Of a stretch of 64,000 nucleotides of DNA, positions 20,946 through 33,128 are shown piece by piece; positions within the stretch are counted from its first letter, which is position 1, and every line of letters begins with the position of its first letter. The stretch spans positions 9,234,584 through 9,298,583 of the forward strand of contig NC_134537.1 in the NCBI RefSeq assembly GCF_050624435.1, given 5' to 3'. The position numbers and the translations under genes were made by a program. Origin of the DNA: Tenrec ecaudatus. Its lineage: Eukaryota; Chordata; Mammalia; Afrosoricida; Tenrecidae. The notes under the pieces are model-generated. The model saw nothing but the letters and a program-made list of their open reading frames with translations. It was not told the DNA's origin and did no database searches.

Positions 20946-21983
20946 GCTGTGTTCTCATGAGCAGGAGTCTCAGAGAAAGGGATACAAAGAGCCAAGAGTT
21001 GCCATGTGAGAAGCCCAATTGGGTTCCACCAGTTGGTTAGTATCTGTGTCATTCCTAGACACAGAGCGCCATGCACCCCTCCAAACTGCCCTGCTTACCA
21101 CGCCCCACCGCCCACCGAAGAGAGCTCACTTCCGATCTGGCTCATAGGATATGCATACTCTGAAAATTAAGTTCCCCAAATGCTAACTTTCCATTTGCAA
21201 TGCTAGGAAGGTATGATGACAAATTTTGCTTTCTGCATTTGAAATTATTTTTAAAATTAGATACCATCAACTACGTTCTGGAGTTGCCCATGTTAAATTA
21301 GTTCACGTTTTTGTGGCATACTATCTAGAAGAATATTCTAACCCCCATAGGTTAGCATGTTAACACCGGAATAACATCACCTTCCCAGGAGTCATGAAAT
21401 GCTCCTGCCGGGTTTTGGTGGTTTTTTTTCACACTTCTTTAAAAGTGACAGAAAGCGTTCTTTCCCAGTTTCTGTTGGCTCACTTTAAGATGTTTTCTTA
21501 GCATGTTATCCTCTTGATTATTGCTTTTCCATGTTCCCATTTTGATAACGTCGCGTTTGCGTTTATGACTGGTGGCCGTAGTGGGACAAGAGGGACGGCA
21601 TTTCACACCATCAAGCACAGCTGGGTCGAAAGGCTTCTTTCCGTGTCCCGTGTCTCGCAGTAGAGAAAACTACTTGATTGTGATCTGATCTCAGCAGTCC
21701 CTTCCCTCTCAGAAAAGTGACACTCTCCCCACACTCAGGTACACGTTTCTAAACGACCTAGCCTTGTACTGCCTGTTTTCCTTCTTTGTATCAATGCGAT
21801 ACGTTATCCCACCCTAAGGAATCAAAGTTATCTTTTTATCATCGACAAGTGAGTTTTGATCTCTAATCCTGTGTATTTTGCTTTCAGGTCTGCTCCGCCA
21901 ATCATAATGTACTCATCTAAACTTTCTGTGGGTTGACATATGCCTGGTAGCTCCGACTCTAGTTCTTTTTCCTTTCAGGATCT
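20946..21983. other. ULK4 intron, unassigned
   Basis: No exon or confident repeat was recognised in this 1 kb. Confidence 0.4.
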
Positions 21984-22315
21984 CTGTCTTAGTGTGTGGG
22001 GCTGCTGCAGCCGAATATCGCGCTGGGGTGATATGCAAGAGGAACACTAGTTCCTCTTCGCTCAGGACACTGCGAGTTTTGGTTTAGGATGCTGGCCTGG
22101 AGGGGTCTCACGGTCTGCTGGTCTCGGGAGGAACGCTGGTCTTAGCTTCTATAACCCTGGAGCCTCAGGGCTGTGGAAATCCCCACATAGCATGTCTTTG
22201 CCCCATTCGTTCCGGTTTCTCTTTGTGTCTGATCTGGTTTTCCAACTAGCTCAAAAGTTATTAGGTTGAAGACACATACATCCTACACTAACAAGACCTC
22301 ATTAACCCAGCAATG
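21984..22315. mobile_element. Old mammalian LTR-like sequence
   Basis: TCTGTCTTAGTGTGTGGGGC at the left and ACACTAACAAGACCTCATTA at the right resemble the start and end of an ancient mammal-wide LTR (MLT type). No target duplication can be seen. Low specificity. Confidence 0.35.
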
Positions 22316-22602
22316 GAATATTACATCTACCGGTTTTAGATTACGACACACGTTTTTGAGGGACATGGTACAATTTATAGCAATCTATTGTTTCAGGTCT
22401 GCATCAGGTAATTCTATGATGTTTATGAAAAATCTAACATCAATAGTCTTTCCATTTTCACTGAGACACGTCCTCCATTTACATTCAACAGGATTGGTAT
22501 GTTTGGATTAATTCTGTCATCTTTAGCTTTTTACTTGTCATACATATTGACTGATTTTATTTGATTTTTTTTCTCTGTGTCAACTTGGCATCTATATAAT
22601 TA

Positions 22603-22675
22603 GGGGGCTTCAAATCATTAGTGAAAAAATTTCATTGACTTTTAATATTTTTACCATGATGTCTTTGAGGTCCCT
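22603..22675. mobile_element. ~75-bp mariner-like MITE
   Basis: GGGGGCTTCAAATCATTAGT at the left, GATGTCTTTGAGGTCCC at the right. Same family as 3226-3300. Confidence 0.5.
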
Positions 22676-24241
22676 CGCCCTCTTTGTTCTTCTATTACTT
22701 TCATGAAATTTATATCATGCATGTTAACTTATTAAAAACTGAAGTTAAAAAATACTACTTTTTCCTTGGGTAACATGTTATAGGAAATGCAATGAGAAGA
22801 AAATTAATTTTTTCCTTTAAATTTTGAACCCCACCCTTACCCCATATTATTATTTGCTTGATAGTTTTCATTTGTTCTTGCTTTGGTTTGCATCTCTCTC
22901 TCTTAAAAGAAATAGGTATATATTTACTTTATTGTTCTTTTGGGGAAATAAATTTCTCTCTCTCTCTCTCTCACCAGACCTTACTATTGCTATTTTAATG
23001 TTTACTTATATTTGCTCTCATATTTATTATTGTCTTTGTTTTTTCTTTCTTCATTTTCAATCCTTCTGTGTTCATCGATTGCTAACTGAACTCAACAATT
23101 TTCTCCAGCCTGTGTGCCGGTGGCAAACTCTCTCTGCTTTTGCCTGATGATTAATGTCTGCATTTTTCTTATATGACATTCTGCTTGGCAGGTATTTATT
23201 TACAGCTCTGGGAGAGGGTCATTTTGTTCACACCCCGTGTGGTTGCTCTAGATTAGTTAGATCTTTATCTCTCTTTCAGTTTATCCTCAGAAGATAATCT
23301 TTTCCCCCCTTGTTCCCTTTAAAGGCTTTTGAAAATTTGTCTTTTTTTGGGGGGGTGCACTTTCTCTGTGTTATAGCTAAGAGTGCCCTTCTTTTTATCC
23401 TCTTTAGAGTCCTCTGTGTATCTTACATCTGTGCATTGTCGTTTATCATTGCCATTTTTTCTGGAAAATTCCAAGCCATTTATCATTGTGGTTTTCTTCT
23501 TTCCTTCAGCTATGCTTTCCACACTTCCTTACAGTTTTTTTAACATTTATCTTTTTTTTCTTCCTTCTCTGTCAGTGTTATATTCTAGATGATTTCATTC
23601 GATCTATTTCTGTTATCTTTTGGGCCCAGTTTGCTGCCAAGTAACAACCACAGAGTTTTGAATTTTGTCTGTATTTTATAAAATGTATATTAATTCTGCT
23701 ATTACCAGTTTTAATTGCTGTTCCTTCTTCTTCACCTTCAAGTTTATTGTGTTGCTTTTCATGTTTCCCTGGTCCCTGTATAGATTTTCCAGTTATTTAT
23801 TCTCTGACACTGTGTCTTGATAATTTCATTATCAGAAAACAGTGTTAAGGCTCCTTTTGTCTAGGTGTCTGGTACATCTTCTACCCAAATTTTCCTGCTT
23901 TCTTGTGCCTCTGATGACCTAATACTAGTTGCTGGTCTTTGTCCTGGGAAAGTATTTTGGGAGGCTCCCCGAGATGTATTACGGCGTTTCCCTTCTTTAG
24001 AGAGGCTTTATATTTGCTCTGTCAGGCACCCAGGGGCCCTGACAAGGCGACCCTAGACAAAGGTCGTCTCTAAAGCTTCCTTCGGTTGGCAGCTTGTCTC
24101 TCTGTAAACTCAGGGTGCAACCCCCTGAACTTAAAGGCGGGGCCCACTAACTCCCCAGGGCGCTGATTCAGCAGTTATTCGGAGAATGAGTGTGGAGGAA
24201 CTGGCAACTAGACTTGGTTTTGTGCTGCCCAGCCGGTCAGA
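22676..24241 (-). repeat. T-rich intron, possibly old L1 (antisense)
   Basis: A strikingly T-rich 1.2 kb (about 22680-23850) with a (CT)n run at 22955-22973. A long antisense A-rich block of this kind is typical of decayed L1 sequence, but I could not align it to a specific L1 region. The following GC-richer part to 24241 is unassigned. Confidence 0.3.
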
Positions 24242-24413
24242 GGAGCCCCTGGTGGCTCAATGGACTATTAACTTCCAGGTCAAAAGTTCGTGGACAAAGG
24301 TGGGACTTTCGACTCCTGTAGAGTTTCCATCTTGGAAACTCACAAGCACAGGTCTACCCCGCCACATGGGGTTGCTAAGAGTTAGCATCAACTTGTTGGC
24401 AGTGAGTTTGGCT
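24242..24413 (+). mobile_element. AfroSINE
   Basis: GGAGCCCCTGGTGGCTCAAT at the head, CATCTTGGAAACTCACAAGC in the body and ACTTGTTGGCAGTGAGTTTG at the tail. Confidence 0.75.
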
Positions 24414-25669
24414 TTGCTATAGCCAGGGTGAGGAAGTTCTAATATGCTGGGAGGGCCTGGGCCCACCCATCTCTCTGGCTCCCCTGGCTCCAGCTGGAGC
24501 CTCCTGTTTGCATCATTGGCAAACACATCTGCTTGGTTCTCTAGTGACCAGCCTCCCTTCACTGTTTGACCCGACAGCTCTCCATGTCTTTTCAGATCCT
24601 CCCTGCCTTCAGGGCTTTGGTGCTTTCTCGTTCCCTTGGCTTGTTTGGCACCGCTTTCCGGGGGTGTAGAGGATGTAGAGCAAGGACCCGAACTCAGCAT
24701 TCCTGGGAACATTGTCACGGTCATTTTCAGGGCGATGATTTCTCAGCCTCCCATTTAGCTACTGCTCGTGCCCGTGTTAGGGACCCGTGTTAGGGATCGC
24801 TTCCTCTGTGTACCAGGCCTTCACCTCCTGACTGATCTGGAAAGATCAAGTGTTCATAAATATCTGTATTTACGTTCAAACTGTAATTTAGTAAGTGTAT
24901 TTTCTAATTGTGAAGTGCTGGCGTACTGAGTATCGAAACCAGAGCCTCAATGAGGACGGATGAAGTCCCACCGCAACTTGCGGGCTTCATAAAGAACTCT
25001 TGTCAGGGCCGGCTCGCACAGGGAGCCTCTGATTGCCTTTCCTGAGCGTGACTGGAATACACAAAGACGAAGCTTCAGCCCTCGAAGGACTATAGCTTTG
25101 TTGGAAATGTGAGCGCCAACGGTGTGCTAGTATCCCAATCAATACCTTATCAAACGGGAGTGGCTAACTGCATTTAACTCGTGCTGAGCGTAAGTGCTTA
25201 ACTCAGCCTTTCTCCAGCCGTGACACCATTTGGTGCTCAGAGTGGGAAATCGCCCATGTGGCCGAGAGGGCAGTCAAGAGCACCGCTGGACTTGGGGTGT
25301 TAGGATACTTAGTTTCCATTGCCGAGGGTTTTAGAAAAACTTTCTTTATGAAAAGTAAAAGCAAAAACAGAGGTGATTTCTTTATCAGAGAAATCTGGCC
25401 AAAGTAAATATAATTCACCCCAAATAATTTTCTTAACTTTGAAATATAAGCTAAACCTGAATACCTTTTGTGAAAAATTTTGTTTTGTTTTAGTGAATTT
25501 TTAAACTACAATCCTGAAGGTAATAAATATTGAGTAATTTGACTAATTAAATCAAACATTTCACATAATCCTGCCTGTTAGTGAAGATGTAGAGCAGAGG
25601 CAACTCTTAGAGCCTATAGATTTGAGTGCAGATTTACACAGCTACTTTGGAAAGCTATTTAGTAATAGC
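24414..25669. other. ULK4 intron, unassigned
   Basis: A minus-strand open frame of 155 codons (24257-24724) runs partly through the SINE just upstream and has no recognised domain. Nothing else was supported. Confidence 0.4.
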
Positions 25670-25850
25670 TAGCCCAGGTAGTGTAGTGATTGCGCGTTGG
25701 GTTGTGATCAACAAGGTCACCAGTTCAAAACCACCAGCCACTTAATAGGAGAAAGGTGAGGCTTTCTACTCTGGCTACGAGGCACAGTTGTGGAGGTATA
25801 GGGCCAGTTCTACCCTGTCCTATAATGTCACCATGAGTCAGTGAGTTTGC
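25670..25850 (+). mobile_element. AfroSINE
   Basis: CAGGTAGTGTAGTGATTGCG at the head, GGTCACCAGTTCAAAACCAC (B-box-like), and GGCCAGTTCTACCCTGTCCT near the tail. Confidence 0.8.
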
Positions 25851-26336
25851 TAATTGGAGTTAAACATTTGCATATAACACAGCAATTGTACTTATAAATG
25901 TATACTCAATAGAATTATGAACTTATGTTTGCCAAATCACATATGAACAAGAATTTTCATAGCCTAAACTGGGAACTCTGCATACCCATCAACAGTCTAA
26001 TAGATAAATAAATTGTGACATTGTCATATGTTGAAATACTATACAGCAAAAAAATTGAATGATTTAAAGCTACACCTAGCAACATGGCTAAATCTATTAA
26101 CTTTAATATTGTGCTAAAGATAACAAGTAAAAAAAGTATGTTTTCTATTATTTCCACTGCATTAAATTTGAGAACAGACACAATCTATTTCAAGTCAGGG
26201 TTAGTGACTGCTCTTAGGGGGAGTAAAGGCTGAAGGGGTGCAAGTGACTTGTGGCATGTCCTGATGGTGTCTTGTTACTCGATCACGTGTGAGTTACGTG
26301 AATATGTTCATTTTGTAAAAATTTAATACATCCTGT

Positions 26337-26648
26337 AGTCCATATTCATGTACTTTTTTGTGTGAGTGAGTGAGAGACAGTGAGTGAGTGAGTTAGGGAG
26401 TTAGTGGGAGGGTGAGTGAGTGAGTGAGAGAGTGATTGAGTGAGTGAGTGAGTTAGTGGGAGGGTGAGTGAGTGAGTGAGTGAGAGAGTGAGTGAGAGAG
26501 TGAGTGAGTGAGTGAGTTAGTGGGAGGGTGAGTGAGTGAGTGAGTGAGAGAGTGAGTGAGTTAGTGGGAGGGTGAGAGAGTGAGTTAGTCGGAGGGTGAG
26601 TAAGTTAGTGAGTGAGAGAGTGAGTGAGTCCATATTCATGTACTTTTT
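26337..26648. repeat. (GAGT)n-type tract bounded by a 22-bp direct repeat
   Basis: The tract 26360-26626 is built of GTGAGTGAGTGA units with interspersed GAGA and a recurring longer motif GTTAGTGGGAGGGTGAG, giving a rough higher-order period of about 65-70 bases. An identical 22-base sequence (AGTCCATATTCATGTACTTT + TT) sits at 26337-26358 and 26627-26648, immediately outside the tract on both sides. Confidence 0.95.
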
Positions 26649-26831
26649 AATGCATGTATGTTTGACTCTAGAAATGTGTACATTTGAAAATAAATGTTGT
26701 TTAGGACGTGGTAACCATAACTCTTTTCTATTGCTTATGTGATCAGACTGAGTTCTTTTTCTGGTCTATCTAATATCTGGTTATTTGTCTATTATCTGTT
26801 TTTCTTTCATCTGTCTTTTATTGATGTGCAG

Positions 26832-27262
26832 TCTTAATCTGTATTAACTTCCTACTGCTTTGGTAACAAATTATTAAAAATAGAGTGACTTAAAGCAACA
26901 TGAATTTATCATCTCCCAGTTCTTAAGGTCAGAGTTTTGAAATCCATCTTAGTGGGCTGGAATACAGGTGTTATCAAGGTAACGTTTGGTCTGGCCCGTG
27001 TAGAACTTCTGTTTATTGGTTTGTTGCCCCATTCTCTGTCTTCAAAATCAGCAGCTTAGCGTTTTCACATACCTCCCTCTTTCTCCTCTCTCCGGCCTCT
27101 GCTTACGTGACCACATCTACTTCTCCAGTGGCAATGCTCTCTGATAAGGAAGCTTGGGATTACCTTGAACCCGCGCACATAATTCAGAATAATCTCATCC
27201 CAAGGTTCCCAATGGCAGCACATCTGCAAAGTCTCTTCTGCCATGCAAGCTGCATATTGACA
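26832..27262. mobile_element. Ancient mammalian LTR (MLT-like)
   Basis: The sequence TGTATTAACTTCCTACTGCT, then AGTGACTTAAAGCAACATGA, ATCTCATCCCAAGGTTCCCA and ACATCTGCAAAGTCTCTTCT follows the order of a mammal-wide LTR beginning TGTATTAGTTTCCTA. Diverged, with no flanking duplication visible. Confidence 0.55.
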
Positions 27263-27279
27263 GGTTCTGAAGATTAGTA

Positions 27280-27472
27280 AAGGAATTCTGGTATGTGGTT
27301 ATGTGTTGGGCTGTGACTGCCAGGTTAGAAGTTCATAACCACCAGCCACCGCTCTGAGAGCAAGACAGGGCTTTTTACTCCTGTGAAAAGTGAGTCTCAG
27401 AAACCCACAGGGCAGTTCTTCCCTGTCCTGTAGGGCCACTGTGAGTCAGCGTGGACTCAATGGCGGTGAGTC
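27280..27472 (+). mobile_element. AfroSINE
   Basis: GGTTATGTGTTGGGCTGTGA at the head and CTTTTTACTCCTGTGAAAAG, then AACCCACAGGGCAGTTCTTC in the body. The tail contains GTGAGTCAGCGTGGACTCAA. Confidence 0.8.
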
Positions 27473-28471
27473 TGTGGTCCATTACTGTGGTATGCTGACG
27501 TTTGGCCCGTGCACGCCCTGTCAGGTTGGCTTCAATGCCCTTGTGACATGACCTCTCACATATTGACTGCTCTCTTGCTGACACAACAGGACATTCTAGT
27601 CTTGGCTTGTAACTACTTGAATGTACACACATCCATGCATATGCACACTCACACACACTCATATATCTTGTGTGCATGTGCCCACATATCAGTGATTGTG
27701 CATACGTCTGTATGTATCTCGGTATTATGAGTTCACACTCATATCTTCCCATCTCATCCTTCCTCACATAATTCTTTTTTTTTTTTTTGTGGCTTTTCTC
27801 TATCACACACCTAAACCAATACCCCAAAACAAACAAACAAAACACCCCAATGAGACCAAGATTTGCTCTGCAGAACGCTCCCCCTGCGTGCTATCCTCTC
27901 ACTGCCGCCCAAGACTGAGGACACAGAGTCAATACTGTCTTCATACGGCATTCAAATTCCCTCACTTTCTCCTTGCCTTTTCCTGTGGCTGTGGCGTTGA
28001 TTTGAAATAAAGCGGGTTGATTTATTTTCATCTGCTTTCAATTTCCTGTTCCCTTCCTTGCTGATTGGAACTTTTTGGATGTGTAGAACAGTAACATGCT
28101 CCCCAAAGTCGAGATTATAGACGGAGATATGCAACTGGGCTCCCAGAAGTTCGCAGAGAAAGAGGAGCAAAGTGACGGAAGTTGCGCTGGAGCTTCCTGT
28201 AGCACCTGCACATCCCCCTGTAGCTCCGTCACTGCTCCATCTCACTTCCCTCGCTCTCCTGGTCGCTCCACCTTCTTTGTGTTTTCATTTACCCTTTCAG
28301 TGTTTCTTTGGAAAGAGAGTACATGTTTTGTTTCCTCCTCTTTCTTAGACAAAAGGGAACACACTGTGTTTTTTTTACACTTGGTTTTTATTTTAAAATG
28401 TCAGAAATTATTCCATATCAGCTCACTGAGATCTTCTTGATTAGAGCACCACAGAGCACAGTAGCACTGCA
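27473..28471. other. ULK4 intron, unassigned
   Basis: Includes CA/CT-rich text around 27630-27700 and a T run at 27774-27789. No gene was recognised. Confidence 0.4.
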
Positions 28472-28632
28472 TTAGAGGACCCTGGTGGTGTAGTGGTTAT
28501 GCGTTGAGTTACGATCCACATGGTCGGCAGTTTGAAACCACCAGCAGCTCCTTGGGAGAAAGACTGGGCTTTCTACTCCTGTCAAGAGTCACAGTCTTGG
28601 AAACCCCCAGGTGGTCGATGGCAGGGAGTACG
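28472..28632 (+). mobile_element. AfroSINE
   Basis: GACCCTGGTGGTGTAGTGGT at the head, GGTCGGCAGTTTGAAACCAC (B-box-like) and GGGAGAAAGACTGGGCTTTC in the body. The tail is truncated. Confidence 0.85.
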
Positions 28633-29776
28633 TCATTGTGTAGTAAATGTACCCTACTTTGTTGACCCATTCTCCTGTGTGTGGACAGCGAGGCTGTTTC
28701 TAATATTTTGTAAATATAGTCAGCACTGCACCAAATCTACGCGCATGTAATTCCCGGCTGTTGGAGGTGTAACTTCAGGGTAAATTCCGTTGATTGGGGA
28801 TTGGAGGGTAAATACTTACACGTGTGGATGTGGAGGTTAGCTGTTGCCAGAATTCTTTACACATGAGCCTACCACCTTGTGTGCCCATCTGTATTATGTG
28901 AGCGCACGTGCTTGTTCACAGCCTCACCTATGGCATCGCAACAAGTGTTTGCATTTTTGCTAATCTGCTGTGGTCCCAGGAATTCCTCAACAGCCTTTTC
29001 GTTTTAATACTGTAAAGAGACTTAAGTAACTTTTTGTCTAGTTTTTCTTCGTTCTTCTCTTCAGGAGCTTTGCTCTGAGTGACCCTTTCTGCCACTGGTA
29101 GAGATGGCGGTCCTGTCCCAGGAAAATGCAGTGCATACTTCTGACATTACCTCCTGGCGAGAGAAAGAGGCTGGCTACCAGCATGGGCATAATAGCTGGT
29201 GTCCCCTCTGACAGGAGGATTAGGTTTTTTAAGGTCTGCGGAAATAAGGGCAGTGATGCTGAATTTTCAAGTGTAGAATTTTATTTGCGTTCTTAGAAAA
29301 CCCAACCTCAGTTGTGAAATGACTTACTGATATCAGTAAAATAAGCAACAAACAATAGTGACTCATATATAAAAATAGGAAAAATAAAACATACTCTAAT
29401 TGTGGATGCGTACATTTTGAATGATACACAGTCATAGCTTTTTATGGTGCTTTTGTTGTTACTTTATGAGAAAATATATTGGGATATAATTATATAGCTA
29501 TTTTGAGTTTAAGACTGCTGACTTCTAGTATCTCATTGAATATTTCTTAAAATATTAAGTTTGCTAAATTATAAGCAGCATCCTGAGCATCGATGGTGTT
29601 GTTGAAGAACAAATGAAGTAAGGTTTAGATACGTAAATGCTAGTTAACATAATTCAGGGCATTTAGGCTCCTTCAGTGGAAATGTGTCCGAGCCGTCTTT
29701 AAATGTCCTACGTCTCAGCATTCACTCCATCTAGGACATGCCCTCGAGGGTCATCTGCAGTCATGAACTTGCAAGG
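28633..29776. other. ULK4 intron, unassigned
   Basis: The stretch 28640-29060 (with TTTGTTGACCCATTCTCCTG) may be an old LINE piece, but I could not classify it. The rest is AT-rich unique-looking sequence. Confidence 0.3.
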
Positions 29777-29985
29777 AGACCTAGTGGCACAGTGGTGCAG
29801 TGCTGACAGAAAGGCGAGAAGTCTGGACCCCTGGCCCCTCTGTGGGAGAAAGATGCGGCAGCCTGCTTCTCTAAAGATTTCAGCTCAGGAAGCCTACGGG
29901 GCTACCTCGGGGCTACCTTGGGGCTACCTCTCTTCTGTCCTGCAGGGTTGCTGTGAGTTGGAGTCAACTGGGTGGCAAAGGGTTA
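29777..29985 (+). mobile_element. AfroSINE
   Basis: GGAGACCTAGTGGCACAGTG at the head and GGGAGAAAGATGCGGCAGCC in the body. A GGGGCTACCT unit is locally repeated (29899-29930), and the tail reads GAGTTGGAGTCAACTGGGTG. Confidence 0.75.
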
Positions 29986-30617
29986 ATGCACACACAGCTC
30001 CCCACCCCCCAGTTGGAAGACCCAGTTTTTGAGCAGAGGAATTAAAACGTGACCAGACTTGGGAATCTGCATGGCCATGGAGTTCGTTGTGACTCTTGAT
30101 TTTAGGACAAGCCCGCACGCGAACTTCAGCATCGCAGAATCTCGTCATTTATTTATGAAGGCAGCATTAAAGTTTAAAACCAGTTGGATTGCCGAGTACA
30201 GGTGTATTATTCCCACAACCGACATAAGTAGTGACCGCTGCAACGTTGTGCCGCAGAGGCGCCGGCAATGCGGGCTCTGGGGAGCTTGGCAGGGTTCCGA
30301 GAAGCGCATCTATTTCAACGGTGCCTATATTGCTCACAGCTTGCGCGGGATACTCAGGAAGAGACGGGCTTGATAAAGGGAATCACGCAGCGGCAGAAGT
30401 GGACTCTCTGTTTGTTGTCCCAGATGACAGGTTCTCTTCTTTTAAAAGAGGTGCCCAAGTGCCAGTGAGCACCGTCGTTCAGTGGAATGATTTTCTTGAT
30501 ATGCTCCTTGTAGGTAGAGTCTTTGCAACTCCAGCTAAATGAGGGAGCATGGAGATTGGGTTCAGGTCCTCTTTGCCTGGTGGGTGTGTGTAGGGGAAGG
30601 TAGAGAAGAGGCTACCA

Positions 30618-30817
30618 AAGTGGTTCTCAGCCTTCCTGATGCCGCGGCCCTTTGATACAGTTCCTCATGTGGTGGTGACCCCCAAATATAAAATTATTTC
30701 CGTTGCTGCTTCATTACTGTCATTTTGCTACTGTGATGAATAGGGCGGCCTCTGTGAAAGAGTCGTTCGACATCCCTCCTCCCCCAGAGGTCTCGACCCA
30801 CAGGTGGAGAACCGCTG
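30618..30817. mobile_element. SPIN-like hAT element (200 bp)
   Basis: AAGTGGTTCTCAGCCTTCCT at the left and CAGGTGGAGAACCGCTG at the right. The body contains ACAGTTCCTCATGTGGTG and TTTTGCTACTGTGATGAAT. Flanks GGCTACCA and TGCTAACA match at 6 of 8 positions. Confidence 0.85.
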
Positions 30818-33128
30818 TGCTAACAGCATGCAGTTGTGAGCAATTGCTAACACTTTTAATTGTGATTGTAAAAGCCTGAAACTCTGATGCGAGGATTGGT
30901 CAGTGTTGCCTTCGATCTGGGTGTAAAATCCAGCTCAGAAGCAGAAAACGAGGATCTCATTAGCTTCAAGACAGAAAAGCCAGCAGTGGAGTGTTGTCCT
31001 CTTGACCCTGTGATCCCCGCACTTTGAACCTCCTCCATCCAGGGACAGAAAGCTGTGACACCAGAGACGTGACAGAGTAACGGTGGCAGCAGAATCCAGA
31101 GCCAGAGCACAGACCAGAGTGAGTGGCTAAATAAAGCTGAGTGCCGTCTTGTCGGGGGCTTGGTTGTAAAGTCGGGTGCCTCCAGGCCCTTAATTGGAGA
31201 GCCAGGTTTGCTGACCCACCTAGCTAGAGCCGGACACCTTCAGGTGCTGGCTTAGAGTGGAGTGGTATGCCCTTTGGACATTTAGCAGCAGTGCTACAAG
31301 AGTTTTGTAATGTTGTCCAAGCAGCACAGACCAAGGTGCCTGTTGGCCGAGAGACAGGACCAGGACCGCGAGAGGCGTGCTTGCACGCTCAGCTGAAGAG
31401 AGGTTTCCCTGACAGACAGCATTTCTCGTCCTGGATTTTAATTTAACTCCCGAATAAACCCCATAATCGTGAGTATGGTGTGAGTTCTTCATGGCCTTTG
31501 CAGTGAATCATTAAACTCGACAGGGAAGAGTAGAGCGTGCGGTGGGAGGGACAGTTGGCATCTGATATTGGTGTGAGAAGGCTGGAGCGGGAGGCATAGC
31601 TGACCTCGGGCTCGAGGACTCAGCTGTGGGCAGCTGACACTGCTGATCCTCCGCTGCCCTCGGAGTGGCAGAGCAGGGCTTCTGAGACGTGCCGATTGTG
31701 GAGGAAACGTCCGCTGTAGCATACATGCTCCACGTCTTCGTGGTTTTCTCACGTGACCTAGAAGCGCATTGGTAAGCGCATACACGTTGTTGTTCCTTTC
31801 TCGCTTCTTCTTTGTCATATGGCCTTGGTGTACTTGGCCTTTGTTATCACCATCAACAGCATTTTCATGTGGCTTATCAAAATACAGAGAGGTTTCACAC
31901 AAGTTAGACCCCACTCTCCAAATAGTATCTTCAAATCAAGAGGCGTGTTCCAACATGGTTAATCCCTAAGTGGGATTAACTCCTGCTTCTGTTTACAGAA
32001 CACTAGGACAAGCCCAAAAGATCACTTTTATTAAAAATGTCAAAATGAAGCTATCGTTTCTTGACATGTCCTAGTATACTTCTGAATAGGGTTGTGGGTC
32101 TAAAGGTTTTATTCCAGAGTTTGCATTGACCTCAATTGATAACTAGGATACAACTTCTTTGAGAAGTCGATATTCTATAAAACAATTCTTAGACTTCAGT
32201 CTAAGTACAGTCTGCACGTACTAAAAAATACAGCAGCCGTGTAAGAAGTAGTTCCCCGGACAAAGGTCACCATTTGGGTTACTCATCTGCTCACTTCTCC
32301 TGGGTTCACCTTCAGGGCTTTTTGGAAATCACTTCTTCATGGCAAGCACCAGGCAGCAGGCCCATCTGGGTGGGGTCAGGCTGGGGTGGGGCAGGAGCTC
32401 AGCATGCAAAGCAGAGATGGAGTTTAGACCCCAGTCCTGGAGGTTCCTGGGGGATCTACAGAGACTGGAGGAGAGCTCCCTGTGGCCCTGGAGATGATCT
32501 TTACCAGGGAGGCCTTGTTGGAGCTAGATCGGAAAGGCAAGGAGGAGTTAACACCTGGCGGGCTGTCTGCTGGAAGCCGTCACCTGAAGTAATCACAGGG
32601 AGAGAAGCTGAGATGACTGCAGAAGCCATTTCAAAGTTACCCCCAGTGCTATTTTGAGGCATTTAGAGTCGTTTACCTTAACCTACTTAAGTATAGAGGT
32701 GCTGTTTTTAATTTCTGCCCTGGGAGAGATGAGTAGTCGGAAGGCCCCCCGCTTGTTAGCATTTGAAAGACTCATCAGCAAGGCACATTTTCTTTGGTGG
32801 GCGCTACTTGTATCTTCATCTACTTCTGCATCTGGCTTGTTAGATATTTGTTCTTGGTGACATGAGTTTGTTTTAATTTTTTTCTTCGCAAGATCCAGAT
32901 TGAAAATATTGGATAGGTGCCCCCACCATTTTCCTAAGTACAAGCGTCCAGGCAGCCCCCCCTCAGAGTAGATTTCTTGGCATTGGGATACTGAGGTGTT
33001 CCTTTCGAGGCTTAACTGCCCGATTCTTGAATTAATTAATTTTTTAAAATGAAATCCTTTGGCAGTGTGATAAAGCCTCTGGGTTTATCCACAGATAATA
33101 CTTTTAAACATATAATAAACTTATAAAT
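30818..33128. other. ULK4 intron, LTR-like text, unclassified
   Basis: Around 31220-31720 the sequence includes CGAATAAACCCCATAATCGT and reads like a widespread mammalian repeat, possibly endogenous-retroviral, that I could not name. Minus-strand frames of 90 and 141 codons (31220-31914) run through it and show no domain. The rest to 33128 has no supported feature. Confidence 0.3.

Noticed and set aside
26360..26626. GAGT tract as a CRISPR-like array
   Set aside because: Units are contiguous simple repeats without unique spacers, and the genome is mammalian.
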